From: Pseudomonas viridiflava
GTDB taxonomy: Bacteria > Pseudomonadota > Gammaproteobacteria > Pseudomonadales > Pseudomonadaceae
NCBI RefSeq assembly: GCF_900601905.1
Contig: NZ_UWFA01000380.1
Coordinates: forward strand, 219,911-283,910
Reading direction: 5' to 3'
DNA: 64,000 nt
Positions within the stretch are counted from its first letter, which is position 1, and the number at the start of each line of letters is the position of its first letter. The notes beneath the pieces are model-generated. The model saw only the letters and a list, made by a program, of their open reading frames with translations. It was not told the origin of the DNA and made no database searches. Shown here one piece after another: positions 8,850 through 16,634 of this stretch. The translations under genes were made by a program, and so were the position numbers.

Positions 8850-9803
8850 TTAGCCCGGTGATGCCTTGTCGGGCTGTTTATCGTTCATCGCGTGCGCCGG
8901 TTGCACGCTCGATTTTAGCAACGCGTCGATGGCCTGGCTGTAAGCCTGTTTACCCAGGCTCATGCTGTTGTTGTGATTGCCGCCGGGTACCAGCAACAGG
9001 TTTTTCGGCTCCTGTGCGGCGGCAAACAGTTCCTCGCTGAAACGCGGCGGTACGAAACCATCGGCAGTGCCGTGGACGATCAGCACAGGCATGTGGATAT
9101 CGGCAATCTTGTCGATGGAATCGAATTTCTGCGACAGCAACCAGCGCACGGGCAGCGAGGTGTAGCGGTCGGCGACGGCGGTGGCCACATCGGCCAGAGT
9201 CGTGAACGTCGACTCGATGATCAGCCCGCGAGCCTGGGCCGGTTCGCCACTGCTCTGGCTGTCACGGCCCAGCTCTGCTGCCAGATCGATAGCCACGGCA
9301 CCGCCCAGTGAATGTCCATAAAGCAGACGGCGACTCGGGTCGGGTTGCAGAACTTTAAGGCGTTCCCAGGCCACTCGGGCGTCTTCATATACCGTCGCTT
9401 CGGAAGGCAGGGCGCCCTTGCTCTGACCAAAGCCGCGATAGTCGATGGCCAGCACCGAGAAACCCAGCGCGCGCAGTTGTTCGATGCGAAACAATTGGCC
9501 AGTCAGGTTCCAGCGCGAGCCGTGCAGGTAAAGAATCGCCGGGGCGTCTTTGCGGTTGGCGGGCCACCACCAGGCGTGAATGTTCTGTGCCATGCCGAAA
9601 TCGGCGGCCTTGAGTTCAAGCTCTTGCAGATCGGCAGGCAGACCGTTGTACCAACTGGCGGTGCCGGGCTCAATGCGAAATACCAGTTCGCGCTCCTTGT
9701 GCTCCAGTACGGCACACCCCACCGGCAAGCCGATGATCAGGGCGAGCATAAAGGTCCAGGTCAACCAGCGAGCTTTGATGCGTGCCAGAGAAAAAACGGC
9801 CAT
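8850..9803 (-). CDS. Alpha/beta hydrolase, membrane-anchored or exported
   Basis: A 317-residue protein. An N-terminal hydrophobic segment (TWTFMLALIIGLPVGCAVLE) looks like a signal anchor or a possible lipoprotein signal with Cys at its end. The hydrolase core follows: HGSRWN oxyanion loop, the nucleophile elbow GHSLGG, an acidic residue in HGTADGFVPP and a histidine in GGNHNN, giving a complete Ser-Asp-His triad. It resembles the YfhR/BEM46 group of serine hydrolases with unknown substrates. The start at 9803 has GGGG-rich sequence upstream; the longer frame to 9947 overlaps nothing useful. Confidence 0.8.
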   Translation of the reverse strand: MAVFSLARIKARWLTWTFMLALIIGLPVGCAVLEHKERELVFRIEPGTASWYNGLPADLQELELKAADFGMAQNIHAWWWPANRKDAPAILYLHGSRWNLTGQLFRIEQLRALGFSVLAIDYRGFGQSKGALPSEATVYEDARVAWERLKVLQPDPSRRLLYGHSLGGAVAIDLAAELGRDSQSSGEPAQARGLIIESTFTTLADVATAVADRYTSLPVRWLLSQKFDSIDKIADIHMPVLIVHGTADGFVPPRFSEELFAAAQEPKNLLLVPGGNHNNSMSLGKQAYSQAIDALLKSSVQPAHAMNDKQPDKASPG

Positions 9804-9947
9804 GGATTGATTTCCCCCAACTGGAAAGCGAAAGGCCGACTGTAACGGCGTTGTCATGATACCGATTGCCGGATCGGTTACAGCGTATTGCGGGAGCAGT
9901 CGGTCGAAAAAGGCTGGAAATACTTGAGCAGGGCAATTGCCCGGCAA

Positions 9948-10829
9948 TCAGGGCTGGGTGAAGTGATCGCCGATCAACTCGATCAGTACATTGCAGGCGG
10001 CGCTGGATTCGCCCGGTGCCTTGACCAGTTGCAGCTCATGCAAGGGCAGGGCAGGCAGGCCGTCGTTGGCGCCGAGAATGCGCATCTGCCCGTTGACGCG
10101 GCCGCGATCCATGATGCCAATGGCCATGCCCGCGCCGATCGTGGTCTCCAGCGCGCTGACGCCAGCTGTCATGACCACGGTGCGCCAGGTCATGCCCAGT
10201 ACGTTCAGTGCGTCGATGGCCACCGCGCGGTAAGGGCAGCCCTTGCCATGCAATGCCAGCGGTATCGGTTTGTCTGCTTGCAGTCGGTAATCCACTGCGG
10301 CTACCCAGACCGGCTCGGTGGTGCCAAAGGTGTGCAGCAGCAGATCGGAGCGCTGTGGGTTGACCGGCGCATTTACCGCTTCGACGACAAAGGCTATATC
10401 CAGTCGACCACGCTGCAGTCGCTCGTTCAGGCGTCCGCTGGAGCCGGTTTCGATCTCCAGCTCGATGGCTGGGTAAGCCGAGTTCAGCGGTGGCAACAGG
10501 CATTGCAACAAGGCGCCGGCGTATTCTTCGGAAATTCCCAGGCGGACCCGGCCACTGACGGCGGGCGAAATGAACCCGGCCAGTACGCTGTCGTGCAGGC
10601 GCAACAACTCCGCGCTCTGCAGCGCGAAGCGGCGGCCGAGCGGGGTCAGGGTCACGTTCTGATTGTCCCGCTCCAGCAGCCGGCCCCCGGCGATGCTTTC
10701 CAGGCGCCGGATATGCAGACTCACCGCAGAGGGGCTGCGATTGAGGTAGGTGGAAGCGGCCAGAAATTGCTCGAAGCGCACCACTGCCTGAAAGGTGCGA
10801 AGAAGGTCGATGTCCAGCGTGGCTTGCAT
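9948..10829 (-). CDS. LysR-type transcriptional regulator
   Basis: A 293-residue LysR regulator. The DNA-binding part (LLRTFQAVVRFEQFLAAST, then SPSAVSLHIRRLE) is at about residues 8-45. The start at 10829 is chosen because AGGA lies about 10 bases upstream; ATGs at 10847 and 10889 lack a ribosome binding site. It is divergent from the EamA transporter gene at 10929 with about 100 bases between them, the usual arrangement for regulator and target exporter. Confidence 0.86.
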   Translation of the reverse strand: MQATLDIDLLRTFQAVVRFEQFLAASTYLNRSPSAVSLHIRRLESIAGGRLLERDNQNVTLTPLGRRFALQSAELLRLHDSVLAGFISPAVSGRVRLGISEEYAGALLQCLLPPLNSAYPAIELEIETGSSGRLNERLQRGRLDIAFVVEAVNAPVNPQRSDLLLHTFGTTEPVWVAAVDYRLQADKPIPLALHGKGCPYRAVAIDALNVLGMTWRTVVMTAGVSALETTIGAGMAIGIMDRGRVNGQMRILGANDGLPALPLHELQLVKAPGESSAACNVLIELIGDHFTQP

Positions 10830-10928
10830 GGTTGAGAAATCCTGCATCAGTGGTGCCAATCTTTTCGTTTGATTGAACGACCCTGCCATTCATACCATCA
10901 AGCTCTTGCCAGGTAACAGAGGTGTCTG

Positions 10929-11864
10929 ATGAACGGGGAACAGCTGGATACATGCGTGCAGGACAAGCGGGCCACTGATTCAGGGCTACGCCATTCAGGG
11001 CAATGGCTCAGCGGCGCGTTGCTGGGCTTGATGGTGCTGAGCTGGAGCTCAGGGTTCATCGGTTATCGCTACGCGTCCGAGCACAGCGGGGTGATGGTGG
11101 TGACCTTCTGGCGTTTCGTCGCGGCGTTTTTGCTGCTGTTGCCCATAGTGGCGCGCACCTTGAGTGAGCTCAATCGCGCTGATCTGGGTCGCCATGTGCT
11201 GGTGGGGTTGTTTGGCATCGCCGGTTACATCGCTGCGATTGCAGGCTCCATCGGGCTGGGTGTCGCGCCTGGAACCAGCTCGTTGATCGCCAACTTGCTG
11301 CCGGTCACGATTGTCCTGTCGGCCGGGTTGGTGCCCGGTCAGCGCACCCGGGGCGCGCAATGGTGGGGCGTGGGCCTGTGTGTCATGGGCATGTTGATTG
11401 CCAGTATGGCCAGCGTTGAGTTTTCCAGAGCGTCGATCTGGGCGTACTGCTTGCCGGTACTTGCGGTCGCGTCGTTGACCGCTGCCAGCCTTTATCAAAA
11501 GCGCTGCGTGTCCAGGCCTGTGCCGCCACTGACGGCGTTATTCATTCAGATCTGCGCTACGTTGCCGGTGTTTGCCGTGCTTGCGGTGCTGGAAGGCGGC
11601 ATCAAACCGGTCATGTCGGCAGGGTTTGGCCTGGGCATCGTGTGGCTGGTGGTGTTTTCGACATTGGGCGGGTATGGCTTTTACTGGCTCTGCCTGCAGC
11701 GCTTCAATGTCCAGACCACCAGCGGCGCACTGTTTCTGATTCCGCCGGTCACCATGATCTGGGCGTCGCTGCAATTTGGCGATCCATTGAGCATCCTGGC
11801 ACTGGTGGGCGTGGCACTTACTCTTCTGGGCTTGCCGCTGCTGCGCCGACCTGCGCAGGCATGA
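10929..11864 (+). CDS. EamA-family (DMT) transporter
   Basis: A 311-residue inner-membrane protein with ten predicted helices in two EamA repeats. The first repeat begins LLGLMVLSWSSGFIGYRYAS and the second near IWAYCLPVLAVASLTAASLY. Such proteins export amino acids, amines or drugs; substrate unknown. The ATG follows AGGTG. The gene is paired with the divergent LysR gene, which probably responds to the exported compound. Its stop lies at the base of a terminator hairpin that serves the convergent strand. Confidence 0.85.
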   Translation: MNGEQLDTCVQDKRATDSGLRHSGQWLSGALLGLMVLSWSSGFIGYRYASEHSGVMVVTFWRFVAAFLLLLPIVARTLSELNRADLGRHVLVGLFGIAGYIAAIAGSIGLGVAPGTSSLIANLLPVTIVLSAGLVPGQRTRGAQWWGVGLCVMGMLIASMASVEFSRASIWAYCLPVLAVASLTAASLYQKRCVSRPVPPLTALFIQICATLPVFAVLAVLEGGIKPVMSAGFGLGIVWLVVFSTLGGYGFYWLCLQRFNVQTTSGALFLIPPVTMIWASLQFGDPLSILALVGVALTLLGLPLLRRPAQA

Positions 11865-11896
11865 AAAAGCCGCCGTCCGGTTAAGGAGGGCGGCTT
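11864..11896 (-). terminator. Rho-independent terminator
   Basis: AAGCCGCC (11867-11874) pairs with GGCGGCTT (11889-11896). On the minus strand the stem is followed by five T residues, so it ends the operon of the membrane protein and the 24-residue peptide. Confidence 0.85.
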
Positions 11897-11909
11897 GAGA
11901 ATTACACGG

Positions 11910-11984
11910 TCAGTGCATGAACAGCGCGATCAGGATGATGATCGGGATCGGCACACCGAGGAACAGCAGAAGTAATGAGCGCAT
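11910..11984 (-). CDS. 24-residue hydrophobic membrane peptide
   Basis: The ATG at 11984 follows a near-ideal AAGGAG with 7-base spacing. The peptide is one hydrophobic segment, beginning MRSLLLLFLG, with VPIPIIIL in the middle and ending FMH. A terminator stands 14 bases beyond the stop. It is the last gene of an operon with the membrane protein at 12001-12942, 16 bases upstream. The strong ribosome binding site, tight operon position and terminator make it a real gene. Function unknown; it may be a small accessory subunit of the upstream protein. Confidence 0.75.
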   Translation of the reverse strand: MRSLLLLFLGVPIPIIILIALFMH

Positions 11985-12000
11985 TGTAGGTCTCCTTGGC

Positions 12001-12942
12001 TTATCGAGCCGTTGTTGTATTGGTGGTGTAAGGGCGTGCTTCAACGTAGGTGACGGCGTCACGACGGCGACCACCCCAGATGGCAGCGAGGCTGGCGAAG
12101 AAAGCACCGCACAGCAGGGAAACGAAGGTCCAGAGCGCTGTCATCGAGGCCACTTTGGCAGCCGTTTCAGCGGCATTTTTCGCAGCCAGCTTGGCATCTT
12201 CATAAGACTTCAGAGCCTGGGCATAAACCTGATCCACACGACGTTCAGCGTCGGCCTGGCTAAGGTTGGTGCGTTGAGCGATCAACTGCGCCAGGTAGCT
12301 ACGATCTTCTGCGCTCAACTGACCACCGTTGTTGATGGTTTTGGCGAAAATGCGCACCACGACAGCGTGAGCAGCGTCATCGCTGACAGCGGCTGGCCGG
12401 TCGTCGCGGAACAGGCTGTCGATGAAGTAGCCATAGTCATCACTGCTGGCATTGCTGTTACTGGCGGCGCTGCCTGCTACTTGCGTGACCGCACCGGCTG
12501 CACCGGACGCCATATTTGCGCCCGCCTTGATACCACCCCCGACGATGCTGCTGACCGAACCGACAATCAACGTTGCGGCGACCAGCGTAGCAACGGCCCA
12601 GGACAGGAAACCGTGAGCGGTGTCGCGAAAGTACACTTCGTCACCATGCAGGTTGGCCCACTTCACCCGCAGCCGACCGGCGATGTAGCCACCCAGGCCA
12701 GAGGCGACGATTTGGGTAAACGCCAGCCACACCACGGTGGAAATGCCGATGCCTTTCGCACTCATGCCGCTGTCTGCCCAAGGCGACATTGCGGAAAAGC
12801 CCAGGCCAACGCCCAGAAGCAGAAGGATCATGGCCAGGGCCGCCGAGCCTGCAGCGCCGGCGAAAATCGCACCCCAGGAGACCCCTGAGTTGTTAGTCGA
12901 TTCCTGGACGGCAGTTGGATAAGTATCAGGGGATGAAATCAT
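12001..12942 (-). CDS. Membrane protein of unknown function
   Basis: A 313-residue protein. It has hydrophobic segments at about residues 22-50, 68-90 and 110-135, then a soluble stretch of about 130 residues rich in Ala, Ser and Asp, and a last membrane helix (ALWTFVSLLCGAFFASLAAIWG). The N-terminal pattern WGAIFAGAAGSAALAMILLL followed later by GLGGYIAGRLR recurs in a family of bacterial membrane proteins without a known role. The region NLSQADAERRVDQVYAQALK looks like a helical coil. The ATG at 12942 has GGAG upstream. It heads an operon with the 24-residue peptide. Confidence 0.7.
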   Translation of the reverse strand: MISSPDTYPTAVQESTNNSGVSWGAIFAGAAGSAALAMILLLLGVGLGFSAMSPWADSGMSAKGIGISTVVWLAFTQIVASGLGGYIAGRLRVKWANLHGDEVYFRDTAHGFLSWAVATLVAATLIVGSVSSIVGGGIKAGANMASGAAGAVTQVAGSAASNSNASSDDYGYFIDSLFRDDRPAAVSDDAAHAVVVRIFAKTINNGGQLSAEDRSYLAQLIAQRTNLSQADAERRVDQVYAQALKSYEDAKLAAKNAAETAAKVASMTALWTFVSLLCGAFFASLAAIWGGRRRDAVTYVEARPYTTNTTTAR

Positions 12943-13085
12943 TATTTTTTTACTCCGTGAATAAAATTGTTACATCTCACGGAAGGTAATTGCAGCGGTT
13001 GTGCCACATGGCTATCTTTTAAAAATCTTTACGTTTCATATGCTTATAAAAAATATCTGAAATATTTTCATGCAATTTGCAAGGA

Positions 13086-13107
13086 AACGCCTGAAGTTAC
13101 AGGCGTT
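13086..13107. other. Short perfect inverted repeat
   Basis: AACGCCTG and CAGGCGTT form an 8-bp stem with a 6-base loop in the 287-base gap between the membrane protein gene and the small lipoprotein gene. No T-tract follows on either strand. Role unknown; it may be a weak terminator for the lipoprotein transcript on the minus strand. Confidence 0.4.
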
Positions 13108-13229
13108 ATGCATGAAATCTGAGGGTCAAGGCACGCCAGGACGATGGCTCGCTAAAGCGCGGTGTCTGCGGCTGGTACAGTCCAGCTGACGTAGCGGCGA
13201 ACCAGCGCCTCTGGCTGATGAGTGTGCGA

Positions 13230-13385
13230 TTACTTCGATTGTGAACTGTCGGCAGGTTTGTCCATCTGGATGGACGATCTGGAGCCGTCGGTATTTTCTT
13301 TGGTGCTCTGTTTGTCCGGGCTGTCGAAGCAGCCCTGCAGCAGTACGATGCAGCAGAGCAGGCCGAGGTAACGTGGGAGGTTCAT
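13230..13385 (-). CDS. Small lipoprotein, 51 residues
   Basis: The N-terminus is a lipoprotein signal (MNLPRYLGLLCCIVLLQGC) with the cysteine at about residue 19 in an LQGC lipobox. The mature part is about 33 residues and polar, with many Ser, Asp and Lys residues, so it is a lipid-anchored short tail. GGAG stands 6 bases before the ATG at 13385. The frame is open upstream to 13499 but the lipobox fixes the start. Function unknown. Confidence 0.7.
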   Translation of the reverse strand: MNLPRYLGLLCCIVLLQGCFDSPDKQSTKENTDGSRSSIQMDKPADSSQSK

Positions 13386-13547
13386 GTCATTCTCCAGGCT
13401 GATTGAGAGGCAGGTGTAACCTTTTCTCCGACCCTTCATTGAGCCAATTGTTTGTTCCAGATGACGGATTTCCGCCGTGCGTTCATCAAGAGTTCGCATA
13501 TAGTGTCTAAGCGCTTGTTATCCCTTTCTTCAAGAGGTTACTGACCC

Positions 13548-14030
13548 ATGTTCCTGCATCGCCCCCTGGAAGAAAAAGACATCCCCGTCGTGTGCTCACT
13601 GCCGCAGAATGTCGACGAGCTGTTCTATATGTTTCCCAGAGCCACCTGGCCCCTGACTCCGCCACAGCTCAAGGACGCCCTGCATAACCATTCGGACTCG
13701 ACCGTTATCGAGATGAATGGCGAGGTGGTGGGCTACGCGAATTTCTCCCGCAGCGATTTCCGAGGGCGTTGCTCTCTAGGCAATGTGATCATTGCGCCCA
13801 AGGCCAGATCTCGTGGAGTAGGGCGCTACCTGATCGGCTGCATGAAGGACCTGGCCTTCGACAAGCACGAAGCCAGCGAGATGACTGCATCGTGCTACAA
13901 CCACAACGTACCAGGCCTGCTTTTCTACCCCAAGCTAGGCTTTCGCCCTTACGCGATCGACGAGCGTCGGGACAAACACGGCGGTCGCGTTGCGTTGATC
14001 CATCTGCGCCTGCCCCGCAGCGTCGAGTAG
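13548..14030 (+). CDS. GNAT-family N-acetyltransferase
   Basis: A 160-residue GNAT protein. The acetyl-CoA binding signature lies in IIAPKARSRGVGRYLIGCM (motif A, about residues 82-100), and the C-terminal half carries the usual YNHNVPGLLFYPKLGFRP motif B. The start has AAGAGG upstream. The acceptor may be a small molecule or a protein; there is no context to decide. A hairpin terminator follows. Confidence 0.85.
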   Translation: MFLHRPLEEKDIPVVCSLPQNVDELFYMFPRATWPLTPPQLKDALHNHSDSTVIEMNGEVVGYANFSRSDFRGRCSLGNVIIAPKARSRGVGRYLIGCMKDLAFDKHEASEMTASCYNHNVPGLLFYPKLGFRPYAIDERRDKHGGRVALIHLRLPRSVE

Positions 14031-14039
14031 TCGCGTGAC

Positions 14040-14077
14040 GACCGTCAGTCGGCTTTATTGGCTGACGGTCACTCTTT
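14040..14077 (+). terminator. Probable terminator after the GNAT gene
   Basis: GACCGTCAG (14040-14048) pairs with CTGACGGTC (14062-14070), with a 13-base loop and the short pyrimidine tract ACTCTTTC after it. Confidence 0.6.
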
Positions 14078-14099
14078 CAGGTTTGAGATTCGCCCTGTT

Positions 14100-14113
14100 T
14101 TGATCCAGGTCAA
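14100..14113. promoter_or_regulatory. Candidate Anr/FNR box
   Basis: TTGATCCAGGTCAA matches the TTGAT-N4-RTCAA consensus bound by Anr, the oxygen-sensing FNR homologue of Pseudomonas. It lies in the 342-base gap before the DUF1652 gene at 14373, 260 bases from that start, so if used it drives a long leader or an unannotated short transcript. No other gene was seen in the gap. Confidence 0.45.
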
Positions 14114-14372
14114 TTAAGCATCCTCTCATTAGATGTTAAGTGAATCGTTTATTCCGGCCGTTTATATAACACTTTGGCGCGGTGACCGTTTAAGAGGCAA
14201 TAAATGGATATTGCTTCACGGCAGTGCGTGGCGTATAACAAAACATGCCTCCAATTAAATGACGGCATTTATCTGGCTGGCAACGGAACTCAATGAGTTG
14301 TACCAACAACTGGTGCAGTCCGCTGTAGTGGGGTAGTGGACGCGCAGACCCGCGCATAATAAGGAGAAGCAC

Positions 14373-14660
14373 ATGATTGCGTACCGACTGTCCACCCTTG
14401 AGCTAAGGAGTATTATCGAGGGCGCTTTCCTGCCTTTACGCTGTACCTGCAGCGTGTCGCCTGATTCGTCGATGACGGTGCAGATCAGTGATCCGGATTC
14501 TGACCGCGTCGAGCTATTCGTGACGGGTATTTCGCTGGATCGATTAAACACCACGCGGGAAATTTCCGAGCTGGTGGCAGAGCTGCGCTACGACCTGACC
14601 CACACCCGCCATGTGCAAGGCAGGCAGGGCGTACAGCGCAACTTGAGCAGCGTAGGCTGA
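14373..14660 (+). CDS. DUF1652 family protein
   Basis: A 95-residue protein whose sequence (ELRSIIEGAFLPLRCTCS, then SMTVQISDP and ISELVAELRYDL) is that of DUF1652, a small family seen mainly in Pseudomonas. It has no signal peptide or membrane segment, so it should be cytoplasmic. AAGGAG lies 8 bases before the ATG. Role unknown. It is a single gene; a candidate Anr box lies well upstream. Confidence 0.82.
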   Translation: MIAYRLSTLELRSIIEGAFLPLRCTCSVSPDSSMTVQISDPDSDRVELFVTGISLDRLNTTREISELVAELRYDLTHTRHVQGRQGVQRNLSSVG

Positions 14661-15008
14661 GCGTCACGCTTTGAGCAGGATGATAGGAAACTGGTAGACG
14701 CTACACGAAGGTAAATAGCCGCTGTGCTTGACTGCATCGCGGCTTTTGTTCGCGTGGAGTTTGCGTGGAAAAACTGTTTCAGAACGAGGACCAGATCCAG
14801 TCAGGCAACTGTGGATGAAGGGTATCCATGTCGTGATGTTTGCGGGGTAATAGGTTCAGCTTTTAGTGGCGGCAGACGTATCATCGTACAACTTGTGACA
14901 TATAACGTTACGTTTAAGGCGGATCGTTCAGCTTATAAAGCCGCAGGGATACCTCTCGTGTGAACAACGGTCTTTTTATCGGCAACGTTAGCGATGTTAT
15001 ACGATGTC
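14661..15008. other. Intergenic stretch without a recognised gene
   Basis: About 350 bases between the DUF1652 gene and the convergent hypothetical gene. It is mildly AT-rich in its second half (around 14880-15000). A 79-codon open frame (14724-14963) has no ribosome binding site and an unnatural composition. No terminator or repeat was recognised. Confidence 0.5.
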
Positions 15009-15323
15009 TTAGTGCATCGACCGTTTACGTTCGTTTTCGAACAGTAACTTGAAAGCCTCTTCGCTCGCGTCGGAGGGCGTCGAATGATCACGTATCGGAC
15101 CGGCCTCGATCTGGCCTTCCAGGGCAACCCTGATCACGGTCGACTTGGGCAGATAATCCGGCACTTCACCGAGGATGGTCAGCTCGCGCAGCTGCTGCCC
15201 GTCCTGCTCAACCGTGGCCAGTCTGACCCGGCAGGTGGCTTGCATCGGGATCGGGCCGAACAGTGTGTCGCGGGAGTAATCAATCTCGGCAATCCCCGAG
15301 CGGTAGTCTTTTGCGGTATTCAT
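15009..15323 (-). CDS. Hypothetical protein, 104 residues
   Basis: The ATG at 15323 follows GAGG with 8-base spacing; the frame also has an upstream ATG at 15341 without a site. The protein is soluble, with alternating beta-like segments (ATCRVRLATV, QLRELTILGEVP, TVIRVALEGQIEAG) and a charged C-terminal helix (EEAFKLLFENERKRSMH). No family was recognised. It is divergent from the DUF4174 gene. Confidence 0.6.
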   Translation of the reverse strand: MNTAKDYRSGIAEIDYSRDTLFGPIPMQATCRVRLATVEQDGQQLRELTILGEVPDYLPKSTVIRVALEGQIEAGPIRDHSTPSDASEEAFKLLFENERKRSMH

Positions 15324-15541
15324 GATTTGCGACCTCTGCATCCCTTCATTTTTTCAATGCGTCTGCAGTCATTGATGATCGGCGTCGGTAATAGTTCGAC
15401 TGCCGGCGGCGAATGGTCGATACCGTTTATCGGGGCAAGCTGCGCATCGCCGGGGCGGCTGACTTTCGGCAATGCGGGGTGGTCTACTCCTTGGCCTGAT
15501 CGAAGCCTGAACCATTCAGGTCTCAAACATGAGGATCCAGC

Positions 15542-15979
15542 ATGAAATCAGCCAGAAACATCCTTGCCCTGTCCACTGCTCTGATGATCGGCGGTGCTTG
15601 GGCCAGCGAGCCTGACAATCCATTGCTTGCCGAGCGCTGGCAGACTCGCCCGCTGGTAGTCATCGCCGCCAATGCCGAGGATCCGACGTTGACAAGTATC
15701 ACGCAGGCCCTGCAGGAGCCTGCCAATCGCGAGGCGTTTATCGAGCGTGAGATGGTGCTTTACACCGTGATCGGCGGTATTGGCAGGCGCAACGATCAGC
15801 CGCTTCCCGAAGCCGCTACTGCAGCAATGCTCTCTGCACTGGGCGTTACGCCGTCTGGGCCTGGCAAGGTCATTCTGGTGGGCAAGGATGGCGGCAAGAA
15901 AATGGAACAGGCGGGCCAGGTGGTGCCGAGCGAATTGTTTGCCCTGATCGATAAAATGCCGATGCGTCAAATACCTTGA
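15542..15979 (+). CDS. DUF4174 domain protein, exported
   Basis: A 145-residue protein with a signal peptide (MKSARNILALSTALMIGGAWA) ending near residue 21. The mature part (RPLVVIAANAEDPTLTSITQ, then GPGKVILVGKDGGKKMEQ and FALIDKMPMRQ) matches the DUF4174 pattern, a thioredoxin-like fold without the CXXC pair. It should be periplasmic. Function unknown. The ATG is preceded by AGGATC. Confidence 0.75.
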   Translation: MKSARNILALSTALMIGGAWASEPDNPLLAERWQTRPLVVIAANAEDPTLTSITQALQEPANREAFIEREMVLYTVIGGIGRRNDQPLPEAATAAMLSALGVTPSGPGKVILVGKDGGKKMEQAGQVVPSELFALIDKMPMRQIP

Positions 15980-16634
15980 GTGCATTGAGCCGCGCAGCGT
16001 CGGTGCATTGACTCGGTAACCAGCCAACGTGTTGGCGAAGCCTTATGTTGTTTGAGTGCTGCCGAATAAATTTACTTGAAGTGGCCATGGGTCAAGTTGC
16101 TGGCGCTGGGCTTAAGCGCTTTCGCAAGTGCGCGATTAATATATAAATTCATTTAAAAAAACATTTTTCAAAAGGGAATCGCTGGATTTTCGGCGTCAAT
16201 TTTTATTCTTTTTATATATCAACAGTTTAAACAGATAGTCTGCAAATTCGACCGATTTTCAATAAATTGACACTTCCAGCATTATTTGAAATTATCCCCA
16301 CGACTTTCCTGTCGCTGCGTTTGACTCAACCGAGTGCCTTGCTGGCTGATAGTGCCGTTTCAGAGCTGTCCGATAGCGCCTGTCTGGTTTTCCGGCGGTA
16401 GCTTGGTTGTCGGGTTTAGCCGCGCTTGCGGTGCCCCGTTTTTTTCCAATCCACCACCCGATCTGCCCTTCTTTTTCGAGTTGCCAACTTCAAGGCAGGT
16501 ATGCGCCTGCCCGCGCATTAATTGAAGTATGCGTTCAAGTCAGTGCGTGGACTTGTATCTGGATTCGTACCTGAAGTGACCTGCCGTTACATAGCGCTAC
16601 ACCGCCTGGAATATTCAAGAAAGGAGATCTGACT
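15980..16634 (+). other. Long AT-rich leader before the flavoprotein gene
   Basis: A 655-base gap. About 16130-16290 is markedly AT-rich, with runs such as TTCATTTAAAAAAACATTTT and TTTTTATTCTTTTTATATAT, unlike the rest of the window. Such tracts in Pseudomonas are typical targets of MvaT/MvaU silencing; that is inference here. A 63-codon frame at 16334-16525 has no ribosome binding site. No gene was recognised. Confidence 0.55.

Noticed and set aside
14689..14712. TGGTAGACGC, as in the D-loop of leucine tRNA
   Set aside because: No acceptor stem, anticodon arm or T-loop could be fitted around it.
14724..14963. 79-codon open frame
   Set aside because: No ribosome binding site, no recognisable domain and odd composition with many Arg, Cys and Ser residues.
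16394..16404. GGCGGTAGCTT on the plus strand, an ops-like sequence before the flavoprotein gene
   Set aside because: The 8-base core is expected a few times by chance in this much GC-rich DNA. It is a single copy, there is no long operon, and a further chance copy lies at 33165.
16334..16525. 63-codon open frame before the flavoprotein gene
   Set aside because: No ribosome binding site; Pro/Phe/Cys-rich composition typical of a spurious frame.
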